Below are positions 1-6,666 of a stretch of 12,764 nt of DNA, piece by piece (positions within the stretch are counted from its first letter, which is position 1; each line of letters starts with the position of its first letter). The notes beneath the pieces were generated by a model. The model saw only the letters and a program-made list of their open reading frames with translations, was not told where the DNA came from and searched no databases. The translations under genes were made by a program, and so were the position numbers. Origin of the DNA: Flavobacteriales bacterium (lineage in GTDB: Bacteria; Bacteroidota; Bacteroidia; Flavobacteriales_D; Crocinitomicaceae). The DNA lies in assembly GCA_947462695.1 (NCBI GenBank), contig CANHQC010000021.1, forward strand, positions 1 through 12,764. The letters are read 5' to 3'.

Positions 1-358
1 AAGCGACACCAAACCGGTCGAGATCAATACACTCCTCTGCAAAGGACAAGGTATTATCCAAAAAACAAATCGATTGTTGTTCTTCTGAAAAAACCAACAC
101 CTTCATTGTATTTACAGGAGAAATGGACGAAATTGTTCCGGTTTGTTTGAGACTTTGAGCGAATTGTTGTGTGCCATTTAAATCCCATTTTAAAAGTTTC
201 CCATCGGACGACCCGTAAAGATTTCCTTGGATATCTGTCGCCCAAACACCGCTATTTCCGACGGAAAACGAAGAAACGTACTTCCATTCCAACCTATCTT
301 GAGTCATGCCATCTGCAGCCAAGACCATGAAAAGTAGTATGATCGTAATTATTTTCAT
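1..358 (-). CDS. Exported beta-propeller-like protein, N-terminal 119 codons (runs off the window)
   Basis: The reading frame opens with ATG at 358-356 and stays open to the left edge, so only the N-terminal part is visible. The first ~18 residues are a short basic start (MK), a hydrophobic run (IITIILLFMVLAA) and a polar stretch, which is a Sec signal peptide without an obvious lipobox. The mature part has repeated blade-like signatures: a G-V-W-A-T-D-x-x-G-N-L-Y segment, then an S-S-D-G-K-L-L-K-W-D segment, then S-S-I-S-P-V-N and an F-L-D-N-T-L segment. These resemble WD40/PQQ-like propeller strands seen in secreted Bacteroidota proteins. Its ATG overlaps the GH3 stop codon (ATGA), so it is almost certainly co-translated with GH3. 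No enzymatic motif is visible and the function is unknown. Fold assignment is inference; the existence of the gene is well supported by the overlap and signal peptide. Confidence 0.75.
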   Translation of the reverse strand, partial: MKIITIILLFMVLAADGMTQDRLEWKYVSSFSVGNSGVWATDIQGNLYGSSDGKLLKWDLNGTQQFAQSLKQTGTISSISPVNTMKVLVFSEEQQSICFLDNTLSFAEECIDLDRFGVA

Positions 359-1869
359 TCGTTTGTATTCATCGAAAGAAGTTCTTCAGCCATTTCTCTG
401 TTGTTTGCTAGACGGGGAATTTTATTTTGCCCACCTAATTTACCCTTTTTCTTTAGCCACTGGTCAAACACACCGCTTTTGATTATTGATACAACAGGCG
501 ATTGAAGGACCATGTCCTTATGTCTTTTAGCCTCGTAGTCTGAATTTAATCGCTTTAATTCATCATCTAAAGAGGCGATAAAAAGTCCTTCATTATGAGG
601 TGGGTGAATAAACTCAATTAACCATTGATGCGCTCCAGCTTGGCTACCCATTGGAATTGGACATGCCGTAAACTCCCGTATTTGTGCCTTCGTTTGTTCC
701 GAGGCAACAGCAATGGCTTTTTCAGCTTGTTCAACGATGAGTTCTTCTCCAACTGTATTGATGTAACTTTTTGTCCTTCCGGTAATTTTGAAACGATAGG
801 GGTGCGTACTTGTGAATTGAATGGTGTCTCCAACAATATACCTCCAAAGCCCACCATTCGTGCTAATAACCATCGCATAATTCACTCCAAGCTCGACGTT
901 ATTAATATTAACTACATCTGTTGAATCGACGCCATTGAAAGCCGACATCGGTATGAATTCATAATATATTCCGTAATCAAGCATGAGCAACAGTTCGTTG
1001 GAATCGATCTGGTCTTGAATACCAAAGAATCCTTCTGATGCATTATACGTTTCCACGTAATTCATCGACGCATCAGGTATCAGTTGTTGAAATTGATTCC
1101 GGTATGGCTCAAAATTCACTCCTCCATGCATGAACAATTCTAGGTTAGGCCAAACCTCTTTTAAATTCGATTTACCTGTAATCTCAAGTATTTTCTGTGA
1201 CAACACCATCGTCCAGCTTGGCACTCCAGCAAGAATATAAACGTCTTCATGAATGGTCGTTTCTGCCATTCGTTCAATTTTACTTTCCCACTCGCTCATT
1301 AACGCAATTTCCTTTGCAGGTGTTCGGCGGATTTCAGCCCACCACGGGAGGTTCTTTACGATTATTGCTGATAAATCGCCCAAATAGGAATCGGCACCAA
1401 GGGGATTGAGTTGCGCACTTCCCCCAATGATCAGGTGCTTACCATTATACAGTTTCCGATTGGGGTGATTGTGGTAATACATAGCAAGTAAATCCTTGCC
1501 TCCTTTGTAGTGACAATCTTCCAGTGAGTCTTTCGTTACCGGTATGAATTTACTGCGCGCTGCTGTTGTTCCAGAAGATTTCGCAAACCACTTGGTTTCA
1601 CCTGGCCAGAACACATTCTTTTCCCCATCCATCATTCGATCAATGGAAGGCTTGATTGTGGTGTAATCGGTTAATGGCAGAGCTTTTTTAAAATCCTCAT
1701 AACCATTCAACGATGAAAACTGATGTGCAGTACCCCAATTTGTATCCTCTGCCGTTAGAAGTAACTTGTGCAGTAACTCTTCTTGAACTTCCCAAGGGTA
1801 TTGCTTGAACAACGCGATCTGGTGAATGCGTTTTTTAATGATCCAGGCAAATAACGAATTGAACGGCAT
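355..1869 (-). CDS. GH3 family acyl-acid-amido synthetase-like protein (ANL superfamily)
   Basis: The 504-residue protein matches the GH3 family, best known as plant enzymes that adenylate carboxylic acids such as jasmonate or auxin and conjugate them to amino acids. Bacterial members are widespread in Bacteroidota but their substrates are unknown. The three ATP/AMP-binding motifs of the ANL superfamily are visible: S-S-G-T-T at residues 98-102, Y-N-A-S-E-G at 275-280, and Y-I-V-G-D at 344-348. There is also an I-T-G-R-T-K-S-Y-I hinge-like segment near 362-370 leading into the C-terminal lid domain. Length is slightly short of plant GH3 proteins (roughly 570-610). No signal peptide is seen, so it is cytosolic. 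The start ATG at 1869-1867 gives the expected N-terminus. The stop TGA overlaps the start of the downstream exported protein by ATGA. Family assignment is strong; an adenylating function is likely from intact motifs; the substrate cannot be stated. Confidence 0.9.
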   Translation of the reverse strand: MPFNSLFAWIIKKRIHQIALFKQYPWEVQEELLHKLLLTAEDTNWGTAHQFSSLNGYEDFKKALPLTDYTTIKPSIDRMMDGEKNVFWPGETKWFAKSSGTTAARSKFIPVTKDSLEDCHYKGGKDLLAMYYHNHPNRKLYNGKHLIIGGSAQLNPLGADSYLGDLSAIIVKNLPWWAEIRRTPAKEIALMSEWESKIERMAETTIHEDVYILAGVPSWTMVLSQKILEITGKSNLKEVWPNLELFMHGGVNFEPYRNQFQQLIPDASMNYVETYNASEGFFGIQDQIDSNELLLMLDYGIYYEFIPMSAFNGVDSTDVVNINNVELGVNYAMVISTNGGLWRYIVGDTIQFTSTHPYRFKITGRTKSYINTVGEELIVEQAEKAIAVASEQTKAQIREFTACPIPMGSQAGAHQWLIEFIHPPHNEGLFIASLDDELKRLNSDYEAKRHKDMVLQSPVVSIIKSGVFDQWLKKKGKLGGQNKIPRLANNREMAEELLSMNTNE

Positions 1870-1889
1870 ACAATCAGACCTTGAGGAAT

Positions 1890-1897
1890 TAAAGATA
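1890..1897 (-). promoter_or_regulatory. Weak -7-like element upstream of GH3
   Basis: Read on the minus strand this is TATCTTTA, one mismatch from the Bacteroidota -7 consensus TAnnTTTG. It lies about 20 bases before the GH3 start codon, just after the terminator-like hairpin at 1923-1951, which is where a promoter would be needed. No good -33 TTG is present at the usual distance; the nearest is 24 bases upstream. The call rests on position and partial match only. Confidence 0.35.
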
Positions 1898-1922
1898 CGA
1901 AGGTTTATCTTTTATTAATCAC

Positions 1923-1951
1923 AAAAGGTGCCATAAGTATGAGCACCTTTT
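1923..1951 (-). terminator. Hairpin terminator of the small membrane-peptide unit
   Basis: A perfect 9-bp inverted repeat, AAAAGGTGC (1923-1931) and GCACCTTTT (1943-1951), encloses an 11-base loop. On the minus strand the 3' arm ends in four U residues followed by G. It is moderate as an intrinsic terminator because part of the U-tract is inside the stem. It sits between the small ORF unit and GH3 and separates their transcripts. The symmetry would also allow weak function on the other strand. Confidence 0.55.
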
Positions 1952-2020
1952 CGTTCTTTTACGTTCAATGAGCCAAGACTTCTCCTAACTCATCTAAGTC
2001 AATACGTTTTTGATAGGGTA

Positions 2021-2119
2021 TTAACCCCAAATCAATACTGAAGCAAGAATCGACAACGCAATAATCGTAAAGATTGTACCTACAGCGGCAGTCGAACTTT
2101 CAAAGAAATTATCTGGCAT
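2021..2119 (-). CDS. Putative 32-residue single-pass membrane peptide (possibly frameshifted 51-residue form)
   Basis: An ORF of 32 codons starts at ATG 2119-2117. It has a short polar, acidic N-terminus (MPDNFFESST) and a continuous hydrophobic segment of about 20 residues (GTIFTIIALSILASVLIWG), then TAA. A -7 element (TACTTTTG) lies about 14 bases before the ATG, and terminator hairpins flank the unit on both sides, so it appears to be its own transcript. The region is otherwise intergenic. One base of frame shift in the G4 run at the end of the helix would extend the peptide through L-I-P-Y-Q-K-R-I-D-L-D-E-L-G-E-V-L-A-H to a TGA at 1967-1965, giving 51 residues and ending 13 bases before the hairpin. 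I do not recognise a family. Existence as a protein is inference; the transcript could also be a small RNA. Confidence 0.5.
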   Translation of the reverse strand: MPDNFFESSTAAVGTIFTIIALSILASVLIWG

Positions 2120-2133
2120 AACTTGTTTTTTTT

Positions 2134-2141
2134 CAAAAGTA
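2134..2141 (-). promoter_or_regulatory. -7 promoter element of the small membrane-peptide unit
   Basis: The minus strand reads TACTTTTG, an exact TAnnTTTG match, followed 14 bases later by the ATG of the 32-codon ORF. The region where the -33 element should be is taken up by the upstream terminator and its A/T tract, and no TTG is found at the normal spacing. The call therefore rests on the -7 match and its placement. Confidence 0.5.
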
Positions 2142-2152
2142 CGAATTATCAC

Positions 2153-2180
2153 AAAAAAAAGGATGCTCAATTGAACATCC
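2153..2180 (-). terminator. Rho-independent terminator of the PTPS-folE-BI-1 operon
   Basis: On the minus strand the 10-base arm GGATGTTCAA is followed directly by TTGAGCATCC and then eight T residues (2160-2153). The arms pair completely if one G-U wobble is allowed; the innermost A-T pairs open to form the loop. It begins about 24 bases after the stop codon of the BI-1 gene. On the plus strand the wobble becomes a C-A mismatch, so the minus-strand orientation is favoured. Confidence 0.85.
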
Positions 2181-2204
2181 TTTTTACAATTTTATCTGGT
2201 TGGT

Positions 2205-2948
2205 TTAATCTCTTGAACCTCCTAATATACGAAGCAATGAAAGGAACAAGTTTACAAATAGAATGTAAAGCTGCAAACCTCCAATCAACGCCAGTTTGTT
2301 GCGGTCTACTTCGGATAGCGCGGTATTGTAAGATGTCTGTTTCAGCTGTTGCATGTAATAAGCTGTCAAGCCGGTGAATACAAACACACCTATGAAAGAT
2401 ATGATGTAATCCAACTGTGAACTTCCTACAAACCAATTTACAATCATAGCGATAAACATGCCGACAAACACCATGTATAACAAGCTTCCAAATTTAGTAA
2501 GGTCTGTTTTTGTTGTATAACCTAATACTGCCATTGCACCGAATGCGCCAGCAGCGATAAAGAACGTAGATGCAATTGCACCGTCCGTGTAAACGATGAA
2601 GATCGTACTTAATGACAATCCCATCAATACGGAATAGGCAATAAATAACGCCATCAAAACCGCCAATGACATGCGGTGGAAGGCTCCTTGAATGACCATT
2701 CCTAAAATTAAAGGTGCAAAAGCCACGATATAGAATAATGGCGAAAGTCCTGTAGCAGTCAAAAAGTACTCAGCAAACACTTTCGGAAACTCATTTTCGC
2801 CAATCATTACTTGTTCTCCTCCTCCAACGATGTAGGCTAACAATCCTGAGATTCCAAGCGCAGCAAACATGTATCCGTACACGTTTCTGAAAAACTCTCT
2901 GGAAATCTCTTTAGAAAAACTCTGGTCTTGGTTAAAATATTCGTTCAT
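2205..2948 (-). CDS. BI-1/YccA family (Bax inhibitor-1-like) inner membrane protein
   Basis: A 247-residue, very hydrophobic protein with about seven predicted membrane segments (roughly 24-42, 70-90, 94-114, 125-144, 153-173, 178-198, 220-242). It has family landmarks: G-Y-T-T-K-T-D-L near 143-150, S-S-Q-L-D-Y-I-I-S near 176-184, G-L-T-A-Y near 193-197, and a C-terminal N-L-F-L-S-L-L-R-I-L-G. Members of this family conduct or leak Ca2+/H+ or modulate FtsH-type proteolysis; the substrate here is unknown. The two conserved acidic positions of the family, the D of A-Y-D and the D of L-Y-L-D-F, are Tyr198 and Leu230 here. The start codon is only 2 bases after the folE stop, so it is translated as part of that operon, and a strong terminator follows. 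Family assignment is firm; activity may differ from typical members. Confidence 0.9.
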   Translation of the reverse strand: MNEYFNQDQSFSKEISREFFRNVYGYMFAALGISGLLAYIVGGGEQVMIGENEFPKVFAEYFLTATGLSPLFYIVAFAPLILGMVIQGAFHRMSLAVLMALFIAYSVLMGLSLSTIFIVYTDGAIASTFFIAAGAFGAMAVLGYTTKTDLTKFGSLLYMVFVGMFIAMIVNWFVGSSQLDYIISFIGVFVFTGLTAYYMQQLKQTSYNTALSEVDRNKLALIGGLQLYILFVNLFLSLLRILGGSRD

Positions 2949-2950
2949 TG

Positions 2951-3529
2951 TTAATGTAATTTAGCTTGTACTAAATTAACAAATTCTCTTCTTGTTGCAT
3001 CGTTGCGAAGGAACAATCCTGTAAACGCACTTGAAGTGGTAACGGAATTTTGTTTCTGAACGCCGCGCATTTGCATGCACATGTGACAACATTCAATGAC
3101 AACTGCTACTCCTTTCGGTTCTAATGTACGTTGAATACAATCCCTGATTTCAATGGTCAACCGCTCTTGTACCTGCAGGCGTCTTGAATATGCATCCACT
3201 ACACGTGGAATTTTACTCAATCCGACTATTTTGCCATCAGGGATATAGGCAACATGCGCTTTTCCAAAGAATGGCAACATGTGGTGCTCACACAACGAGT
3301 ACACCTCTATATTTTTAACAATAACCATTTCCGAGTATTCTTCATGAAAAATGGCTTGTTTAATTAAATCATCCGGGTTCAAATCATACCCATGCGTAAG
3401 AAATTGCATGGCCTTAGCTGCGCGTTCAGGAGTTTTGAGTAATCCTTCTCGTGTAATGTCTTCTCCAAGTTCTTTAATGACTTCTTCGTATCGAGAAGCG
3501 ATCAAATCTGTTTTGCTATTTTCGCTCAT
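2951..3529 (-). CDS. folE: GTP cyclohydrolase I (FolE type)
   Basis: The cytosolic enzyme converts GTP to 7,8-dihydroneopterin triphosphate plus formate, the first step to folate, tetrahydrobiopterin and queuosine precursors. Its length of 192 residues is normal for the family. The zinc ligands are visible as Cys80 and His83 in S-L-C-E-H-H and Cys151 in H-M-C. His82 and His149 correspond to the catalytic histidines. G-L-S-K-I-P-R (103-109), Q-V-Q-E-R-L-T (119-125) and M-R-G-V (154-157) are further family blocks. The start ATG at 3529-3527 lies 38 bases after the stop of the upstream PTPS-type gene, and its stop is 2 bases before the BI-1 start. All three genes are therefore likely one transcript from the promoter at 4017-4046. 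No missing residue was seen; confidence in function is high. Confidence 0.97.
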   Translation of the reverse strand: MSENSKTDLIASRYEEVIKELGEDITREGLLKTPERAAKAMQFLTHGYDLNPDDLIKQAIFHEEYSEMVIVKNIEVYSLCEHHMLPFFGKAHVAYIPDGKIVGLSKIPRVVDAYSRRLQVQERLTIEIRDCIQRTLEPKGVAVVIECCHMCMQMRGVQKQNSVTTSSAFTGLFLRNDATRREFVNLVQAKLH

Positions 3530-3567
3530 AAATTGTTTGAATACTATTAAAGATCAACAATCCAATA

Positions 3568-3999
3568 CTAAATTGGTTCTTTCCCTCCGTAGTATTCGAC
3601 GTAATTGTTCTCTGTTTCGACCAATTTGATCTTCACCAACTCTCCCCCAACTTTTTGTATTGGCAAATATATTCTATCCCAAATTGCAATAGCCAGATTT
3701 TCAGTGGAAGCCAATACATCTTTCATGAACGGCACATCCAAGTTGAGGTTCCTGTGGTCTAACTCTTCAATGACTTGTTCTTTCAACAGCACACTTAAAT
3801 CCTTCAGGTTAATTACGAAACCCGTATCTGGATTTGGAAGTCCTTTAACCGTAACAAATAACTCAAAATTATGTCCATGCCAATTGTGGTTTGAACATTT
3901 TCCAAAAACTTCCCAGTTTTTTTGTTCTGACCAATCCTCACGCCACAATTTATGGGCAGCATTAAAGGTCTCTCTTCGTGTGATGTAGATTGCTTTCAC
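3568..3999 (-). CDS. 6-pyruvoyltetrahydropterin synthase family enzyme, PTPS-II-like (often labelled QueD)
   Basis: A 143-residue T-fold enzyme acting on 7,8-dihydroneopterin triphosphate, the product of FolE encoded next to it. Zinc ligands are His16 (N-A-A-H), His41 and His43 (H-G-H). The catalytic Cys35 lies in F-G-K-C with five residues before H-G-H, Asp81-His82 sits in E-L-D-H-R-N-L, and Glu128 (V-E-T-E-N-N) is the pterin anchor. The C-x5-H-G-H spacing and the D-H-x-N-L-x-L-D-V-P block match animal PTPS (tetrahydrobiopterin route). QueD-type enzymes that make carboxytetrahydropterin use C-x3-H-G-H. The start is GTG at 3999-3997: no ATG exists between it and His16, and an in-frame stop lies just upstream. 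A promoter with TTG-N19-TAGTTTTG precedes it. The 38-base gap to folE supports co-transcription. Enzyme class is sure; the product is inferred from spacing. Confidence 0.9.
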   Translation of the reverse strand: MKAIYITRRETFNAAHKLWREDWSEQKNWEVFGKCSNHNWHGHNFELFVTVKGLPNPDTGFVINLKDLSVLLKEQVIEELDHRNLNLDVPFMKDVLASTENLAIAIWDRIYLPIQKVGGELVKIKLVETENNYVEYYGGKEPI

Positions 4000-4016
4000 C
4001 TTGCCAAATTAGACAA

Positions 4017-4046
4017 CAAAACTAGTCAGAAATCACGAAATAGCAA
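4017..4046 (-). promoter_or_regulatory. Promoter of the PTPS-folE-BI-1 operon
   Basis: On the minus strand TTG (4046-4044) is followed by exactly 19 bases and then TAGTTTTG (4024-4017), a full match to the Bacteroidota -33/-7 pattern TTG-N17-23-TAnnTTTG. It lies in the 68-base gap between the helicase stop and the GTG start. The -7 element is 17 bases before the start codon, giving a leader of about ten bases. This is the best-formed promoter in the window. Confidence 0.75.
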
Positions 4047-4067
4047 TCGATGAAAGCGGATTTCGGC

Positions 4068-6353
4068 TTAACGAATCCTATGCGCTTTGTACCACCTCAA
4101 CTGATCGTAAGTCACGTTATCATTAAGTTGCTCTTTGAGCTCCGTCAAACCCAATTGATTGATCTCCTCTTTTATGGAAGCCAAAATTTCAAGTGCCTCC
4201 TCAGAAAGCACTTCATGTATTTCCAATTTTTCGGATTTTATCAATTCTTCCACATGTCGCGCAATGGTCGACTCGGAAAGCGATCGTTGTACAGCAATTT
4301 CAGCTAATGAAACACCTTCTTTGATGAGGACAAGCGTTCGGTCAAATGTAGACAATGCCTGTTTTTCCTTTGGTGTTGACTTGCGTTTGTTCACCACGAT
4401 CGTTGTTTGCTCGTCTTCATCCAATAGCGTTGGTGCTGCCGTTTTCGTATGCTTAAGTGAAAGTAATTTGACCTTACGGTAATCAAGAATTCCATCAGCT
4501 TGAAAGAAAGATTTGGTAAATGCTTTCTGCTGAATGATTCCATCCATCATTTTACGGCATTTATTGAGCTGGTAAATTTTATCGATCAATAAGTCTTCGA
4601 CAACCAATAGATCTTCTGAAATCGAAAAGGTTTTCTTCTTCTTTTCCAATTCAACCCGTTTGGACATGATAGTCGTGCACAGCGCATCCGTTCGTTCGTA
4701 AAAATACACGTACGCCGCCTCTACTCTATCGTATAAATAATTCAAATCGACAGCTGAAAACCTTATCTTTTCCAACTGATTGCGGAATGAGCGTGACACA
4801 TTTTGCAACTCGGCACATCGCTTAACATTGGTCGTCCACCAGGATTTCAATTTCCCTTTTTCCGAACGTGAGGTGAATGGTTGAATTTCGCGATCAAATC
4901 GTTCGATTTCGTTTAATACTTGGTACCAATCGAAACTGGATAAAAGATACTGGAATAAAAAATCAAGTGTGCCATCCTTAAGCACATGCGCCAATTCTTC
5001 CAGTGATCGTTCGTTTGCAGAGAACTGCAGAATGGCTGGATCGGTATCCAATTGTTGCGAAGGAATCGGATTGTTCAGCACCAACCCGTTCAAGGAACGC
5101 AAGCGCGAAAGCGCTACATAGGCCTGACCGGGAGCAAAAACTTCGGAAACGTCGATGATCGCTTTGTCAAAACTCAGTCCTTGACTTTTGTGAATGGTGA
5201 TTGCCCAAGCCAGGCGAAGCGGATACTGGGAAAATGTACCCACACATTCTTCTTCAATTTGTCGAGTGGACTCATCGAACGTAAACCGCATGTTCATCCA
5301 TTCGAAACGCTCCACCGCAATGGTCTTTTTTTCTTCAGGGAAATGCACAAACACCTCGTTCTTGGTTAAATTTTCGACCGTTCCCATTTTACCGTTGTAG
5401 TACTGCTTGATAAGTGCTGTATCGTTTTTAATAAACATCACTTGCGCACCGACTTTCAATTGAATGGCTAAATCAACCGGGTACATGTGTGGTGGAAAAT
5501 CGCCAGTGATTTGTGCTTCATATGAAAAGGCTGGTGTTTCCAGTCGAGTCAACGCTTCCGAATTGATTCTGTCAGCTTTGTGGTTGTGCGTTGTAAGTAA
5601 AATCAGCCCCTCCTCATTCATGGGGTCGGCTTTCGGTTTTACGCGTGCATTCAATACCGCCCGATCGACTTCCGTCAGCACATTATTGCGAAGTTTATTC
5701 AAGATATCCACAAACAACTGATCTTGTTGGCGGTAAACGGTTTTCAATTCGACATACACAGGCATTGCCTCACGAAGTACGTGTGCATGAAAAAAGTACC
5801 AACCAGCGTAATGCTTCGAAAGCACTTGCCATTCTTCCGCTTTAACCACCGGCGGAAGCTGTTGCAAATCGCCTATAAAAAGCACCTGAACCCCCCCAAA
5901 AGGTGAATTGTTATGGCGTGTTTTACGTAAGGTCCAATCCATGGCATCGAGCAAATCGGCCCGCAACATACTTACCTCATCAATTACAAGTAATTCCAAA
6001 TTGCGCAGCATTTGCAAGCGACGTTTGTTCATGCTGTGGTGACGGACGAGTGTCTCTTTGGTTTCAATCCGGCAACTTTCGGGATATGGCGGCGCATCGA
6101 ACGTTGGAATAAATCCGGCAAACGGCAACTGAAAGAAGGAATGAATGGTGACACCACCGGCATTTAACGCAGCAATACCAGTTGGTGCCACAACCACGGC
6201 ATTTTTGTGTGTCTCGCTAATGAGTTTTTTAAGTAGCGTAGTTTTTCCCGTTCCTGCTTTTCCTGTCAAAAAAACGGGTTTATTGGTTTGGTTGATAAAT
6301 TGCTCAATGCAGAGGTCTGGTGAAGCAGGAATAAACGATTGCGACGGGATCAT
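4068..6353 (-). CDS. Pif1-like SF1B DNA helicase with C-terminal helix-turn-helix domain
   Basis: A 761-residue helicase/AAA protein. Motifs in order: Walker A G-K-A-G-T-G-K-T (31-38), motif Ia A-P-T-G-I-A-A-L-N-A-G-G with T-I-H-S-F-F (56-74), Walker B I-D-E-V-S (124-128), motif III G-D-L-Q-Q-L-P-P (161-168), T-V-Y-R-Q (205-209), H-K-S-Q-G (388-392) and A-L-S-R (414-417). These are diagnostic of Pif1/RecD2-type 5'-3' helicases, which unwind duplexes, R-loops or G-quadruplexes. Residues ~450-660 form a charged, helical linker. Residues ~670-712 contain a winged/helix-turn-helix segment (E-G-V-S-L-A-E-I-A followed by S-E-S-T-I-A-R-H) like the HTH_40 domain at the C-terminus of RecQ proteins. 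This architecture occurs in Bacteroidota. All catalytic motifs appear intact. An ATG at 6358-6356 is out of frame with a stop after two codons, so ATG 6353-6351 is preferred. DNA target unknown. Confidence 0.93.
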   Translation of the reverse strand: MIPSQSFIPASPDLCIEQFINQTNKPVFLTGKAGTGKTTLLKKLISETHKNAVVVAPTGIAALNAGGVTIHSFFQLPFAGFIPTFDAPPYPESCRIETKETLVRHHSMNKRRLQMLRNLELLVIDEVSMLRADLLDAMDWTLRKTRHNNSPFGGVQVLFIGDLQQLPPVVKAEEWQVLSKHYAGWYFFHAHVLREAMPVYVELKTVYRQQDQLFVDILNKLRNNVLTEVDRAVLNARVKPKADPMNEEGLILLTTHNHKADRINSEALTRLETPAFSYEAQITGDFPPHMYPVDLAIQLKVGAQVMFIKNDTALIKQYYNGKMGTVENLTKNEVFVHFPEEKKTIAVERFEWMNMRFTFDESTRQIEEECVGTFSQYPLRLAWAITIHKSQGLSFDKAIIDVSEVFAPGQAYVALSRLRSLNGLVLNNPIPSQQLDTDPAILQFSANERSLEELAHVLKDGTLDFLFQYLLSSFDWYQVLNEIERFDREIQPFTSRSEKGKLKSWWTTNVKRCAELQNVSRSFRNQLEKIRFSAVDLNYLYDRVEAAYVYFYERTDALCTTIMSKRVELEKKKKTFSISEDLLVVEDLLIDKIYQLNKCRKMMDGIIQQKAFTKSFFQADGILDYRKVKLLSLKHTKTAAPTLLDEDEQTTIVVNKRKSTPKEKQALSTFDRTLVLIKEGVSLAEIAVQRSLSESTIARHVEELIKSEKLEIHEVLSEEALEILASIKEEINQLGLTELKEQLNDNVTYDQLRWYKAHRIR

Positions 6354-6512
6354 ACCATGAAATTAGTAATAATCGACGCAATGGTGGTTGTCGTTCGTTG
6401 AAATGTGGAAAACACTTTTCTACCGTCTGTCTCGATACGTCCTTTTCCGACGGACACTCCTAAATACCATTTAACTTGATGATACACTATTCCAGAAGCA
6501 ACGTTTAAGCAC

Positions 6513-6542
6513 AAAAAAAGCGAAACCATGATGGTTTCGCTT
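6513..6542 (-). terminator. Strong terminator hairpin with no visible upstream gene
   Basis: AAGCGAAACCA (6518-6528) and TGGTTTCGCTT (6532-6542) form a perfect 11-bp stem with a 3-base loop. On the minus strand the hairpin is followed by seven T residues (6519-6513), the canonical intrinsic terminator layout. On the plus strand there is no T-tract. It would end a leftward transcript beginning between it and hemW, but no recognisable gene lies there, so it may close a small RNA or peptide transcript or simply insulate the helicase gene. Confidence 0.75.
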
Positions 6543-6666
6543 AATAGGGTTTTGGGTTGATAAAAAGGGTACTATTTTAAAAGCTCAATGAAGTGCTAAT
6601 TCTCAAATTAAGACATATGTAAATGTAACCATTTATAATCATTAATGTTATTTTATTTATACATAT

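Noticed and set aside
625..924. 99-codon plus-strand ORF opposite GH3
   Set aside because: Shadow of the GH3 gene, with no coding signature or start signal of its own.
3605..3988. 127-codon plus-strand ORF opposite PTPS
   Set aside because: It is a mirror of the PTPS coding frame; the opposite strand has intact zinc and catalytic residues.
3568..3999. QueD (6-carboxytetrahydropterin synthase) as the definite function
   Set aside because: The Cys-to-HGH spacing is five residues rather than three, and other blocks follow animal PTPS, so the family is kept but the QueD product is not asserted.
6350..6358. Upstream ATG for the helicase gene (ATG GTA TGA)
   Set aside because: Out of frame with the helicase and stops after two codons; the ATG at 6353-6351 keeps the helicase frame.
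6513..6542. Hairpin as a plus-strand terminator
   Set aside because: The plus strand has no T-tract after the stem and no plus-strand gene ends nearby; the U-tract is on the minus strand.
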